Assembly (NCBI GenBank): GCA_051252415.1
Contig: JBPOGA010000006.1
Span: 1-64,000, forward strand
DNA: 64,000 nucleotides
Direction of reading: 5' to 3'
From: JBPOFY01 sp051252415
GTDB taxonomy: Bacteria > Verrucomicrobiota > Verrucomicrobiia > Opitutales > Coraliomargaritaceae
The notes under the pieces were generated by a model, which worked only from the letters and a program-made list of their open reading frames with translations, was not told the DNA's origin and searched no databases. Positions 8,750 through 19,800 of this stretch are shown piece by piece. The stretch's first letter is position 1; each line of letters begins with the position of its first letter. The translations under genes were made by a program, and so were the position numbers.

Positions 8750-11098
8750 TTGAAATTATTTGATGTAGTCTGCCGTCATTTGAAATTTGCAACCCTTGCG
8801 CTTGGGTTGAGTTGTAATTCATTGCTTGCTACGGAAAACGTATTGGAAACTCATACTTTCGAAGCGGATATCAAACCGTTGATTGAGCAGTATTGTTATC
8901 GCTGCCACGGAGAGGAAGACAAAATTAAAGGCGATCTTGATCTGACTCCTTTTAAAACAGGAGATCATGTGTTTGCCGAACGTGATACATGGCTCTATGT
9001 GCTCGAGCAAATTGAGACTGAGGAGATGCCGACCAAAGACCCGCTGCCGACCGATGAGGAGCGTGAGTTGATGGTCGAGTGGATCGACGCCCGCCTGAAT
9101 GACATCGATTGGTCGCAGGTGCGTGAAGCCGGTCGTGTCACCATTCCTCGCCTGAATAACACTGAGTATGCAAACACCTTGCGCGACCTGCTCGGCGTCG
9201 ACACCAATGCGGCGGCGACGTTTTCCAGAGACGGAGAAGGGCAGAGCGGCTTTACTACGGATCGGGATAATTTGTTCATCACCGCTTCTGATATGGAGAA
9301 ATACTTTCAGGCGGCGGAGCGAGCGCTTGAAGCCACTGTTGCACTTGAAGCTCCGCCCATGGTGAAGCGGCTTGAGTCTGAGGAGATGTTTATGACCGAA
9401 AGCGATAAGGTTAAAACCATCAACGGGCTGACGGGATACGAGATTAACAGGGGCCAGATGACACTCTATGAGTCGATCGACTTTCCATACGATGGCTTGT
9501 ATGAGTTTTCGATCAAGGGCGTGCCCACGGTCATCGACTTGGGTATGCTTCGGCTCCGCGTGGATGATCAGATATCCGGAGAATTTACTTTTGAGGGAGA
9601 TAGCTCGACAACACAAGTCGTGCGCGCACATGTGAGCAAGGGCACGCATCAAGTCTCTTACAATTTTGAGCCACAGTCCATGCTGCCGCCTCAGTATCGA
9701 AAGCAATATAAACGTGCCTTCAAGGCGGGGTCGACACTTGTGGATTGGGTGCAGGTACGCGGACCAGTTCGTCCTGCAGATGCACCGCAAAAATCGCCGG
9801 TTTTCTTTGTCAAACCAAGTCAAGATCTCGCAGCTGACCAGGCTGCTTATCAGATTATCGAACGCTTTGCGCAGCGTGCCTTTCGCCGTCCTGTAGATCG
9901 AGCGGATGCGCTTCGTTACTATTCAATCTATCAAAGTGCCATCGAGCAGGGGGAAACGTTTACGCCATCTATCAAACTGGCTTTGTCTGCGATTTTGATT
10001 TCGCCGAAATTTCTTTTCCGTCATGAATTCGCACCGAGCGAGACAGTGGGGGAATTTGCGCTGGATGATTATCAAATCGCATCGCGCCTTTCGTATTTCC
10101 TTTGGATGTCGATGCCCGACCAAGAGCTCTTTGATTTAGCCGAGCAAGGTCTGCTTCGCGATCCAGAGGTGCTACGGACGCAAGTGCGCCGCATGGTCCG
10201 TGATCCCAAGTCTCGCAGCTTTACCTCGGCCTTCTTAGGGCAATGGCTTGGCTATCAGTCGGTGGGTGAGTCGGTGATTCCTGATGCTAAGATTTTCCCT
10301 TCGTTTGACGAAGAACTTGCTACGGCAATGAAAGATGAAACGACTCTTACGTTTGAGCATTTAGTGAAGAATAATCACAACGTTCTGCATCTGCTAAATG
10401 CAGAAGCTACTTTTATGAATGAGCGCCTTGCAGAGCATTACCGTATCGAAGGTGTCAACGGTTCGCAGATGCGACCTGTGGCAATTAGTGATCCAAACCG
10501 TGGTGGGCTCCTTGGTATGGCCAGTGTGCTCACTGCGACTTCGAGCCAAACACGCACTAGCCCAGTGCTGCGCGGCAAGTGGGTGCTGGAGACACTTCTT
10601 GGAGAGCATATTCCTGAGCCTCCTGCGGATGCTGGTGAACTGAGCCCGAATGCGGGGCGCAATAATGGCAAGACCTTGCGCGAGGAGTTGCTCATTCACC
10701 GTGACAATCCCGATTGCCGCAGCTGCCACGAGCGTATCGATCCCATCGGCTTTGGTCTGGAGAATTTCGATGCAATCGGTCGCTTCCGCCAGAAGGTGAA
10801 CGGCAAGCCGATTGATAGCACCGGTATCGTTCAGGGCTTTCAGTTTAGTGGTATCGCTCAGCTCAAGGCTTGGCTAATTGCCGAGCGTAAGGATGCCTTT
10901 GTCGATAATATCAGTCGACGTATGTTGGCCTTCGCCCTTGGTCGAGAGCTGGAGACCTTTGATCAAGCTGTTCTACTCAAAATACAGGAAGCACTTGCCG
11001 CCAATGACTATGGCACATTAACTTTAATTGAGGAGGTTGTCCTCAGTTACCCCTTCTTGCACCAGAATAACGAACAACCGGAGCTCGCCGACTTATGA
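8750..11098 (+). CDS. DUF1592-family protein with planctomycete-type cytochrome c domain
   Basis: A 782-aa exported protein starting at TTG 8750; no better start was found. After a short hydrophobic N-terminus, residues ~40-115 form a planctomycete-type cytochrome c domain with heme motif CYRCH at 49-53. Next come the DUF1587-like block (RVTIPRLNNTEYANTLRDLL), a beta-sandwich middle region (~210-340), and the DUF1595/DUF1592/DUF1588/DUF1585 blocks (AFRRPV, ALSAILISPKFLFRHE, RLSYFLWMSMPD, LRGKWVLETLLGE). A second CRSCH at 656-660 precedes ERIDPIGFGLENFD. The family is abundant in Planctomycetota and Verrucomicrobiota and has no established reaction; an extracellular redox role is inferred from the heme motifs. 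The stop overlaps the start of the DUF1552 gene, which is its usual partner. Confidence 0.88.
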   Translation: MKLFDVVCRHLKFATLALGLSCNSLLATENVLETHTFEADIKPLIEQYCYRCHGEEDKIKGDLDLTPFKTGDHVFAERDTWLYVLEQIETEEMPTKDPLPTDEERELMVEWIDARLNDIDWSQVREAGRVTIPRLNNTEYANTLRDLLGVDTNAAATFSRDGEGQSGFTTDRDNLFITASDMEKYFQAAERALEATVALEAPPMVKRLESEEMFMTESDKVKTINGLTGYEINRGQMTLYESIDFPYDGLYEFSIKGVPTVIDLGMLRLRVDDQISGEFTFEGDSSTTQVVRAHVSKGTHQVSYNFEPQSMLPPQYRKQYKRAFKAGSTLVDWVQVRGPVRPADAPQKSPVFFVKPSQDLAADQAAYQIIERFAQRAFRRPVDRADALRYYSIYQSAIEQGETFTPSIKLALSAILISPKFLFRHEFAPSETVGEFALDDYQIASRLSYFLWMSMPDQELFDLAEQGLLRDPEVLRTQVRRMVRDPKSRSFTSAFLGQWLGYQSVGESVIPDAKIFPSFDEELATAMKDETTLTFEHLVKNNHNVLHLLNAEATFMNERLAEHYRIEGVNGSQMRPVAISDPNRGGLLGMASVLTATSSQTRTSPVLRGKWVLETLLGEHIPEPPADAGELSPNAGRNNGKTLREELLIHRDNPDCRSCHERIDPIGFGLENFDAIGRFRQKVNGKPIDSTGIVQGFQFSGIAQLKAWLIAERKDAFVDNISRRMLAFALGRELETFDQAVLLKIQEALAANDYGTLTLIEEVVLSYPFLHQNNEQPELADL

Positions 11099-12447
11099 GG
11101 AAATCATGGAACATCTCTCGCCGCACCATGCTAAAGGGTATGGGCGCGATGCTGGCCCTGCCAAAGCTTGAAATTATGGCCATGGCCGAAGAGGCTGCTA
11201 CCGTCGCAACAAAAGGTGCCGCCCGCGTGAGTGCCGCCTCTAGCCTAGGTGCCCCTCTGCGCTTTATCTCTATCTTTCAGCCAAATGGTGTTTACCCTAA
11301 AGCATGGGACGTCACAGGAGAGGGGACTGACTATGAATTTTCGCCGATCCTTAAACCGCTCGAAAGTATGCGTGAGGACTTGCTGGTGGTATCCGGTTTG
11401 AACAATACTGCCGGCGGTGGACATGTTGGTATGACCAGTGCCTTCCTATCTGCGCATGCGGTTAAAAACGGCCGTTCGGATACTTCGCTGGACCAAAAGA
11501 TCGCGCAGCAAATCGGTGGCGACACGGCGTTCGAGTCGCTCGTGTTGGGGACTGAGCCGCCACGTCAAGGCCGCGCAGGCCAACCCATTTCGATGGCCAA
11601 CACCGTATCCTGGAGCTCGCCGACCACTCGTATTTCGCCAGAGATTAATCCGCGGGTCGCCTTCGATCGTCTCTTTCGCGACAACACCGGCCCCGAGGCT
11701 AAGCGCAGTGCCGAGCTGAAAAAGAGCGTGGTCGACATTGTGCTCGAAGACGCCAAGAGCCTAAAGCGTAAGGCCAGTTACCACGACCAACACAAGATTG
11801 AGGAATACCTCGACAGTGTGCGCTCAGTGGAAACACAACTCGATCGCACCATTGAGCCACCGGAACGTAGCTGGATTCCTCCGACAATGCCAGATGAGTC
11901 TGATTTCGTGCGTCCACCTTCCGGTATTCCGCGCGATCGTGCCGAGCATTTGCGGCTCATGATGGACATCATGATTCTCTCGCTTTGGACAGATACGACT
12001 CGAGTCAGCACACTCATGACCGCGCACGGATTTAGCCGTCAGAACTTTAGCTTTATTTCTGGTGTGACGGGCGACCACCACGGCATCTCTCATCACAAGG
12101 AGCAGAAGAAATCGGTCGATCAATACACTACGGTCAGCACTTGGTATATTGAGCAGTTTAAATATTTCCTAGAGCGCATGAAGTCGATCGACGAGGGAGG
12201 TTCCACTCTGCTGGATAACTCCATCGTCCTCTACGGCTCCGGTATGAAAGACGGCAACGGACACAGAAAGAACAATTTGCCGATTCTTGTGGCAGGTAAG
12301 GGTAAAGGCACGATCAAACCCGGCCGTCATATCAATGTGGGCAACCAGCCTCTAGCCGATCTTCACTTAACGCTCGCTCAGAAGTTCGGCATCGAAGACG
12401 AGCACTTTAATAAGGTCGGAAGTATGACGATTCAAGGTTTGGGTTAG
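11095..12447 (+). CDS. DUF1552-family protein with Tat signal
   Basis: A 450-aa product. The N-terminus ISRRTMLKGMGAMLAL (Arg9-Arg10) is a twin-arginine signal, so the protein is probably exported folded, perhaps with a cofactor. The body shows the DUF1552 hallmarks: RFISIFQPNGVYPKAWD near the mature start, SGLNNTAGGGHVGMTSAFLS, and histidine-rich SGVTGDHHGISHHK in the C-terminal third, which could bind metal. ATG 11095 overlaps the upstream TGA, so it is translationally coupled to the DUF1592 protein. The function of the pair is not established. The histidines and Tat export fit a metalloenzyme of hydrolase or redox type; this is an inference. Confidence 0.88.
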   Translation: MRKSWNISRRTMLKGMGAMLALPKLEIMAMAEEAATVATKGAARVSAASSLGAPLRFISIFQPNGVYPKAWDVTGEGTDYEFSPILKPLESMREDLLVVSGLNNTAGGGHVGMTSAFLSAHAVKNGRSDTSLDQKIAQQIGGDTAFESLVLGTEPPRQGRAGQPISMANTVSWSSPTTRISPEINPRVAFDRLFRDNTGPEAKRSAELKKSVVDIVLEDAKSLKRKASYHDQHKIEEYLDSVRSVETQLDRTIEPPERSWIPPTMPDESDFVRPPSGIPRDRAEHLRLMMDIMILSLWTDTTRVSTLMTAHGFSRQNFSFISGVTGDHHGISHHKEQKKSVDQYTTVSTWYIEQFKYFLERMKSIDEGGSTLLDNSIVLYGSGMKDGNGHRKNNLPILVAGKGKGTIKPGRHINVGNQPLADLHLTLAQKFGIEDEHFNKVGSMTIQGLG

Positions 12448-12475
12448 CTAGGATTCGCGATAGAGATGTGTATCA

Positions 12476-13498
12476 GTGCTTTTCCTCGAACTGATCATTC
12501 GGCGTCTAAATATCCGATGCTTTACATTATGGTCCAAGTTTCGTATTAATTTTTGGGTGAGTAATACAGGCCCATCCGAATTCTTTTTTTTTCTTGGTCA
12601 TGCCTTTTATAAACGTGCTGTATATGCTTGGTGTTTAGGGATACTTTTAGTCTTGGTGGGTGCTTGTTGTGCCTTTGGCTATTATTTGCATGAACTCAAT
12701 GAAGTTGAGGTAGCTAAGCTAAAAGCGAGGGAGGCTTTGACAGAAGGTAGTAAGACTCAAGGAGTGACATCAGGTGCTACGCAGGCCGATGGAGATGAAG
12801 AAGAGGAATCCGAGTTCCTTGTCCCAGATACAATTGAGAACTTGATTCAAAATCATCGTTTAGCTTCTGGCTTCGGTGGTATCAAAAGTTACATGCTCGT
12901 CGGGACTTTTGGTATCGATGTAGGGAAGACCGAGATTCACCTCAAGGCACTCGCGCCGAACTTTTATAAATTCAAAACTGAATACTTAGATCATGGTCTT
13001 GAGGTTGAATATGGCTATAACGGTGAGCAGATCTGGCTTGAGTTAGACACTTCAACGACGTCAGGTGAATTCGGGGCCTTTAAACAATCAGCATTGGTTG
13101 AATCCTCACTCACTCACTTGGCATGGTGCCATGACACCTCCCAAGCTTTCGATCATGGGCTCGATTCGATTCTTGAATTACGCCCTGAGGAGCACTTGGA
13201 CGGTCGAGATTACTGCGTAGTTCGAAGTCGGAAGCTATTGCCGATAGAAATGGATCACTACATAGACAAGGAGACTTATCTAGAAGTATTCCGGCAAGCA
13301 ATTCTCACCGACTCAGAGGGCAAGACGAGTCACATGCGTGTTGAATATGATCTTCCCGATGAGCATGCCGAATACAGGTTGCCGATAGGCTATCGTATAT
13401 TCAAAGACGATAAATTAACTGACATCGTTAAATTTGATAAAATTAAAGTGAATCAAACCATATTCGAAGCGGTGTTTAATCCGCCGGGTGAACTTTAG
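12476..13498 (+). CDS. Membrane-anchored LolA-like protein
   Basis: One N-terminal transmembrane helix (AVYAWCLGILLVLVGACCAF) is followed by an acidic linker (DGDEEEESEF) and a periplasmic domain of ~220 residues. The domain has the strand pattern of LolA/LolB-type lipoprotein carriers: an early GGIKSYMLVGTFGI strand and a late IVKFDKIKVNQTIFEAVFNPP strand, as in outer-membrane lipoprotein-sorting relatives. GTG 12476 gives 340 aa. GTG 12557 would remove 27 residues that look poorly conserved, so the start is uncertain. It lies 28 bases after the DUF1552 gene and may be co-transcribed. LolA fold is a judgement from the strand pattern only; the specific role is unknown. Confidence 0.55.
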   Translation: MLFLELIIRRLNIRCFTLWSKFRINFWVSNTGPSEFFFFLGHAFYKRAVYAWCLGILLVLVGACCAFGYYLHELNEVEVAKLKAREALTEGSKTQGVTSGATQADGDEEEESEFLVPDTIENLIQNHRLASGFGGIKSYMLVGTFGIDVGKTEIHLKALAPNFYKFKTEYLDHGLEVEYGYNGEQIWLELDTSTTSGEFGAFKQSALVESSLTHLAWCHDTSQAFDHGLDSILELRPEEHLDGRDYCVVRSRKLLPIEMDHYIDKETYLEVFRQAILTDSEGKTSHMRVEYDLPDEHAEYRLPIGYRIFKDDKLTDIVKFDKIKVNQTIFEAVFNPPGEL

Positions 13499-13514
13499 GC
13501 CAATAGTAGTATCT

Positions 13515-13532
13515 ATCACGCGAATACGTGAT
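13515..13532. repeat. Short inverted repeat between genes
   Basis: ATCACG at 13515-13520 is followed after six bases by CGTGAT at 13527-13532. No T-run follows, so a terminator is not supported; it could be an operator or chance. Confidence 0.25.
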
Positions 13533-13610
13533 GTAGGGATATGTTAATCCGTGATGTGCGGTGCCGTCTAGTTTGCTATACTAGAGAGTTGGATTCTCCT
13601 ACCACCCTAT

Positions 13611-16484
13611 ATGAACTCTCAGAATTGCTTAAATTTTAGAAAGTGGCGTCAACCATTGATATGGCTCGCATCCTTGTTGGGTGCATTCGCGCTTTGCTCT
13701 CCTATTTCCGCACAGGATAAATCCGACGACATCTTACTGGTTTCGGTAGGCGAAAGCGCGGGGCGCTATTCGGATGTCGCCGCTCACTTGCAGGGACTAC
13801 TGACAAATACGACTGGCTACAGTACGGCGCAAGTAGAGATCTACGAAAACTCCGATATCGAGTCGCTGGCCGATGGCTACTACGATCCGAATGCAGAGGA
13901 TATTGCACTTAGAGCTAAAGTCGCAGAGGGCTTCGGCACCGTCATCTTATTCCCGACGATCATTCAAACGCCGACTGGCACAATTGAATACTCGGAATTC
14001 GGCGGCGGTCCGACCAACGTCTATGATGATGCGCCGCATGATAATGAATACTTTACCCCGGAAGTTTTCTACGAGGGTTGCACTCAGCTTTCGAAACTCA
14101 TTCTAGGCGTGCAGAGCACGCCTATGATCTTTCTTCCAGACAACCCGGACGAAGCTCTCGCGGAATTTGGCCCTGTAATGTATCGCGTCGCAAGTGGCGT
14201 CGCCATGGATCTTATCCCTGGCGCCTACGCATTGGAGGCCGCAGATACGAATACTCCTTTTGAAGAAGATTATCTCTTCGCCTGCTGTATCTTCACCCAA
14301 CTGACTGGCCTCAACGCGACAGAATCGAGCTATTCCCCTTTACTGATTTTACCTGCAGATGCCACCGAGTTGGCGAACACGGCTGAAACAACAGTTAACC
14401 TGCATGAAACAACCGTGCACTACACCACCAGCTACGAGAACGAAGGTGCTGTCGTCTACCGGAGTCTCGATGTGACTCAGGCACCCTTCAATGATGTCGT
14501 ACGCTACATGTATAAAGGCTCCAGTACGCAAGACTGGACGCGGGATGCACTTAACAAAATCATCGACAGCAATAGCGCAACCACGGCAGCACTCCGCAAG
14601 CTGGGTACTCGTAACGGGGTTTATGACCCGGGCGTAAGATATTGGCACCCCGATGACATTGCAGATCAAGGATTCAAGTTCGCCCTAGAGCCAGACCAGG
14701 CCGCGTTCATGTATGTTTCCGGGTCTTGGGCGGGCGCGGATGCGACTACCGGGGCGACTGCGGATGCGCAAACCGTAATCGACATGGATCAGGAAAACAT
14801 GATCCCCATGGCCTTTGACTGGATCAAGTCCTTTGCGATCGCGCCAGCGGTTAGCGGCACTGCGTCGACCACGGATGCGCTGGATTATCACAGTTGTAAT
14901 GAATTGTATTTTAACTACGCCGAGCGCGGCTGGAAACTGATTCCGCTGACGATTGGTATGGGGCGTATCAACGAAGCCGTCGATGGCTTTGTCGCCTCCG
15001 ATGATGCGCTTCACTCATCGGATCCATTGGTCTATATGAATGCCTACATGATGTTGAGCTCCGCGCTTGGCACTCAGTTTCCATTGCCAGCAGAAATTTT
15101 GCCGGAAGATATTCATCAAGGCTCTTATACGACTGCGCAAATTCATGAGGCCTGCCTGATCGGCCATGAGCTGATCAAGGAGCTAGCCTACTTATCTGAG
15201 ACGAGTGCCTACGTGCCAGAGAGTGATCTAGCCATACTGACGGAGACCTTGCCGGAAGTGCCGCTCGACGACCCTTATAGCTATCAACTCTCAGCCACAG
15301 GTGGAGATGCTTCCTATTCATGGGAGTTGATCTCAGAGACTGGATTGCCCGACGGACTTTCTTTGTCCAGCACTGGGCTACTCTCAGGGACTCTGACGAA
15401 TGGCGCTGGAACATTGAATGTAGTTTTCAGAGTCACTGATGGGACAGGTGCGTTTAGAAAAGTCGGTTTGAAATTACCGACTGCAATTCCAGTGGGTGAT
15501 GTTGCCGAGAGCACAGCTGTTGTGGCGACGACGAGTACCGATTATGGGACTGATGTGGTGGCGACCATGTATTCAGCAGTTCTGACGGCACCCGACCAAT
15601 TAGCGACCTTCCGGATCGCTGTGAATGTGGACCCAATGATGGGAGCATCAGTGGCGAGTGATACTAATGGGTTGTGGGGGATTAAGTCTGGTACGGCGCC
15701 GGAAACATGGGATAATACTTTTGATGGTAGCTTAGGTGAGTCCGTGGATTCGATTTCGAATATCCAGATTGTCGATTTTAATGCGAATGGTGGAAATCTG
15801 ACAGTCGGTGATTTTAAAGACCTTTCGTTTCAGTCCGTCACGGTTACTTCAGCAAATCATGGACGTGATCGGGTGCGAGTGGTGATCGGGGCAGCCTCGG
15901 TCACTTATACGGGGGCGAACTTAGCAACGAGCCCAGCCGTCATTGATCTTCAGGCAATTGCCTCGACCGATACGATCCCCAGCTTTATCATTGAAAACGG
16001 CAGTACGAATTCTTCGAATCGATGGAACGTGGGTAGTATTCAGGTCGGCTATACAATTCAAATGCCCTACGAGCATGATGCTGTCTTTTCTGCCTGGATG
16101 ACGGGGCACGGCTTCGACGCGGATCATACTTCGCCGGAGGCCGACACAGAGAATGGTGGTTTTGGGGACGGTTACCCTATGCTTCTAGAATTCGCCCTCG
16201 GCATGGATCCGACCGTAGCCGATGCCGGTTCACGGGATTCTCACTATATTGAAGAGGTCGACGAATCGATGTATTTTGGTTTTCAGTATCATCGTCGCGT
16301 AGATTATCTGTCGGAGGGGTTGACTTATACGCTGATCGAAACACCCGATTTGGTAACACCATCGTTGGATCCACCCTACGATGTAAACGTCGGTGCTCCA
16401 GTTGATGGCTACGAGCCTGTGACCACTCGCTACTTGATTGACGATGCTGCGAAGTTTATTCAGCTCCAAGTAGAAATAGATTAA
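13611..16484 (+). CDS. Large secreted protein with Ig-like domain and shared C-terminal modules
   Basis: A 957-aa product with an N-terminal signal peptide (PLIWLASLLGAFALC, cleavage near ISA-QD). Residues ~35-540 form a region I do not recognise. It begins DDILLVSVGESAGRYSD and has features of a Rossmann-like or SGNH-like fold, but no catalytic set could be fixed. Residues ~545-620 resemble a putative Ig domain (YSYQLSATGGDASYSWEL, LPDGLSLSSTGLLSG). Residues ~635-820 resemble most of the PEP-CTERM protein encoded at 21383-22096 (shared SSNRW segment near the end). The C-terminus has YPMLLEFALGMDP, the module common to other proteins here. Probably extracellular. ATG 13611 begins an isolated gene with 112 bases upstream. 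Confidence 0.7.
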   Translation: MNSQNCLNFRKWRQPLIWLASLLGAFALCSPISAQDKSDDILLVSVGESAGRYSDVAAHLQGLLTNTTGYSTAQVEIYENSDIESLADGYYDPNAEDIALRAKVAEGFGTVILFPTIIQTPTGTIEYSEFGGGPTNVYDDAPHDNEYFTPEVFYEGCTQLSKLILGVQSTPMIFLPDNPDEALAEFGPVMYRVASGVAMDLIPGAYALEAADTNTPFEEDYLFACCIFTQLTGLNATESSYSPLLILPADATELANTAETTVNLHETTVHYTTSYENEGAVVYRSLDVTQAPFNDVVRYMYKGSSTQDWTRDALNKIIDSNSATTAALRKLGTRNGVYDPGVRYWHPDDIADQGFKFALEPDQAAFMYVSGSWAGADATTGATADAQTVIDMDQENMIPMAFDWIKSFAIAPAVSGTASTTDALDYHSCNELYFNYAERGWKLIPLTIGMGRINEAVDGFVASDDALHSSDPLVYMNAYMMLSSALGTQFPLPAEILPEDIHQGSYTTAQIHEACLIGHELIKELAYLSETSAYVPESDLAILTETLPEVPLDDPYSYQLSATGGDASYSWELISETGLPDGLSLSSTGLLSGTLTNGAGTLNVVFRVTDGTGAFRKVGLKLPTAIPVGDVAESTAVVATTSTDYGTDVVATMYSAVLTAPDQLATFRIAVNVDPMMGASVASDTNGLWGIKSGTAPETWDNTFDGSLGESVDSISNIQIVDFNANGGNLTVGDFKDLSFQSVTVTSANHGRDRVRVVIGAASVTYTGANLATSPAVIDLQAIASTDTIPSFIIENGSTNSSNRWNVGSIQVGYTIQMPYEHDAVFSAWMTGHGFDADHTSPEADTENGGFGDGYPMLLEFALGMDPTVADAGSRDSHYIEEVDESMYFGFQYHRRVDYLSEGLTYTLIETPDLVTPSLDPPYDVNVGAPVDGYEPVTTRYLIDDAAKFIQLQVEID

Positions 16485-16888
16485 GCATGTAATCAACATT
16501 AGTTGCTATAGAGTAGGGCGGGCGCGACCTGTGTGTGAACGAAACTACCTTTCGGGCAAAAGTTTTGCAAATTGGTATTATTGGAGGGCCGCGTTTCACG
16601 CGTCCGTTTGGCTGATGGGAAGGCGGTGCGCTTTCGGAGGTTGCAAAGAATGCTTCCAGCTAATTACCCGTCTTCACAATTCGAAGTACTTAATGCTCTA
16701 GTCAGGCTTCAAAAGCACACAGTCTTTTTTCTGAATACGGACTAATTTGGTTGGGAATATACGTATACACATTATTGTGTTTTGGGAGCTTTTCGGGTAT
16801 CTTGTTTGCGATGAATGCAGGCCTATATACTCTGTTCCTGACATTTCATTAGTATCCCTAATTCAATTTTCATTCAATCTACATACTC
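16485..16888. other. Non-coding gap upstream of module 2
   Basis: About 400 bases with no gene recognised. It contains a GC-richer patch around 16585-16645 (short palindrome GCGTTTCACGC) that looks like degenerate repeat DNA, then AT-rich sequence running into the TTG start of the next gene. No convincing promoter or terminator was found. Confidence 0.5.
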
Positions 16889-19800
16889 TTGAATTCTACT
16901 ATCCAGTATCGTTCCTCCGGCAAATCTGGTGGGTTTGCCCTTGTTATCGCATTAAGCTTGATGGCCTTTGTTTTGCTCTTGTTGGTCTCGATCACTACAT
17001 TGGTGAGTGTGGAGCAAGCGAGTTCGTCGATACATAAGGAACAATTGCGAGCCGAGCAGGCTGCTTTGCTTTCACTAAACATTGCGATTGGTAAGCTGCA
17101 AGAGACTGCGGGACTCGATCAACGTGTCACCGCGCCTGCGGAGTCGGTTGCAGGTGCCAATGGCCCTAAGCAACTGACTGGTGTGTGGCGTTCATGGGAG
17201 GGGCGTGACCATCAAGCCGATGGACTTCCAATTGCTCCAGACTATGATTCTAAGTTGGACACTGGTGAGCCAGCCATTGATTCCACAGACGCTGGACGTT
17301 TTTTGAGCTGGTTGGTCTCATCAGCTTATGACCCAGCCAATACAGCTACATTTGAGGCCGAGGCAGATGATGCGCCTGACTTACAGGAAGCTACCGATAC
17401 CATACCCTTGGTGAGCAGTAATAGCGTTGGCGAAGTTGACGCCCCATATGCCCTCGCGAATGAAGTACATGTTATCCCCACTGAGATTGATGGCGGCGGC
17501 GCTGCGATGGCCTGGTGGATATCCGGGGAGAATACAAAGGCACTGATGTATGAGACTCCTCAAGCTCCGCTTGATGATGAAGCCTGGAGCCATAGGCTAG
17601 CATCAAATGGTCGAGCAGATAGCGAGGGACTTGGTTTTAGTGATGATACTGAGCTTTCGAAGATGTTTTCTCGCCAGTCCATGGCCCTTGCGACAAATAG
17701 CGACTATCCAGCTGGAGTAGGCTTAACTATCGCCGAAGAGCGATTTCACGATTTAACGAATTACTCCTACGGCCTGCTAACCAATGTGGCAAATGGCGGG
17801 TGGAAGCGGGATCTATCGCTGATGGCTGAAAAGTGGCATGAACTATCCTCAGGCGTAGACGTCATTGATTCTGTTTTTGTTCCTGGTGATGTTTTTTCGA
17901 TCACCCCTGATAGTAGGAAAATTGCTTCCTTGAGATTGGAAGATAATCCTGAAAATGCGGCGATCTACCCATGGGTTACGGACAATGAAACTTCGATGAG
18001 TTGGAATGCGCTTGCAGATTTTGCGGCTTTATACAAGCGGGTTAAGTTGAACGGAGGAAAACCTTATTTTACTGCACATACACACTTGGGGAGTGATCGG
18101 ATTACTATAGATCCTATTCTTGCTAGGCTACACTGGACCTTTGGTTTCGCAGCTATACAAGATGGTGCGGTATTTCAACCTATGTTGGCTTACAAACCGT
18201 CTGTAACCGTTTGGAATCCATACAATGTGGCCATCGAAGCTCCGCAGGTATTCGAATTGGGGATGGCTCGATATGAACAGTCTCTTGATTATACTCATTT
18301 CCCGCTAAAGTTTACATTTACGCTAGGCGGTGCAACGTCCTACACCCCGTCGTTAGGGCCACTTCTCGGTAATAGGAGAAACGGAGTCAGGCGTGCACGT
18401 ATGTCTACTCAACTGCTTGACAGTGATGACCAGACTTGGAGGCCGGGGGAATCTCGGGTATTTGGCTTGTCCGAAGCGGATATTACTGCAGATAGCGGTG
18501 CTGCCGCTCGTAATGCAGTGGTATATATGAATCCCGGTCAGAATACACGAGGCGCTAAAAAGAGACGCCTCAATAATCAAGCCATTGGTAGTGACCCGAA
18601 CGCAGGCATGTCTGGGCCGGGGGCGTCCTCTTACACTGTCGCATGGGACTGGAATGAGAACTCTGATGGAAATATTGATGCATGGTGCAATTTGAAGCCG
18701 AATCGTCAAACAAGAGGGGAAGGAGAGCTTGATGTTGGAAATAACACTGAAGTATTCCTTCGCACATTTTCGTCTCTTGCCGATGCGCAAGCAATCATGA
18801 CGCTTCCTGATGTTGAGAATGTAGATGAGACGCTTGCATCTGCTTTCGCGGATGAGGCACCTTTCCTCAATGTGCTACTTAGTTTGCGTATGCCCTCTGA
18901 AACGAGTGTGCCGACGAAAGGTTACATTAATACAAAGCCCTTGGTCTCACGTTCACATGGGATGGAGGGTGATACTACTTTCAATCAGAGCTCATACGAG
19001 TGGTTGTTTATCCCTTCGGCCACTTGGGATGGTCCGGGAACTCCAGAGTCCGATCCTATGGGTGCTCCAGGAGATGATCATTCTGGGTATGTTGGCAACA
19101 CATTTGAAAGTATCGGAGCTCCGACTTGGTCTATTGCGGAGCTACCGACTCAACCATTGCTTTCTCTTGGTGAGTTGCAGCATTTTGATGCAGCATACAA
19201 CAATGCGTTTGCGCCACGAGTGGCTAATGCGATTGGGAATAGTCATGCGACACCTGACATCGACTCTGACGAAATCGAGCGCGTTACACCTTCTGGTAAT
19301 GGTTACGATCACAGTTATGTCGGTAACCATATCTTTTTCGATGATTGGTTTGTTTCTTCCGTCGCACCCGATGTATCCAACTATTCATCCGTAGAAGACA
19401 GGCCCATTGAGCAAGTCTATGCGAACCACCTTTCGGGTACAAAGTCGCTAAGGAACTATTTTTACAAACCCGCGTCTCTTGTTGATGCGGCGGATGCTAC
19501 TTCTGTTGCCTCTGCTTTTTTGGCTGATACGAATGCTTGGCGCGAGATTGCTTCCGAGCTCAAGGTCGAAGGTATGTTTAATATCAACTCCACTTCTGAA
19601 ACCGCCTGGGCCGCTCTATTAAAGAACCAGCGCAATGTCAGGGTGCTAGAAATAGAAAACGGTGGAAGCGCGCCAGATGATTGGTCGCTCGATTTGAAAA
19701 CGCCGACTGATATTCCCGCTAGCCGAACAACGATTGCTTCAGATTCAAATTCCGATATTAGTTCTCCGGCAAACAAGCTGTCCGAATTCTCAACTTTGAC

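Noticed and set aside
8819..9823. Long minus-strand frame (334 codons) opposite the DUF1592 gene
   Set aside because: It lies entirely antisense to a well-supported family gene, its translation is rich in Cys/His/Arg with no recognisable domain, and such shadows are expected opposite this codon usage.
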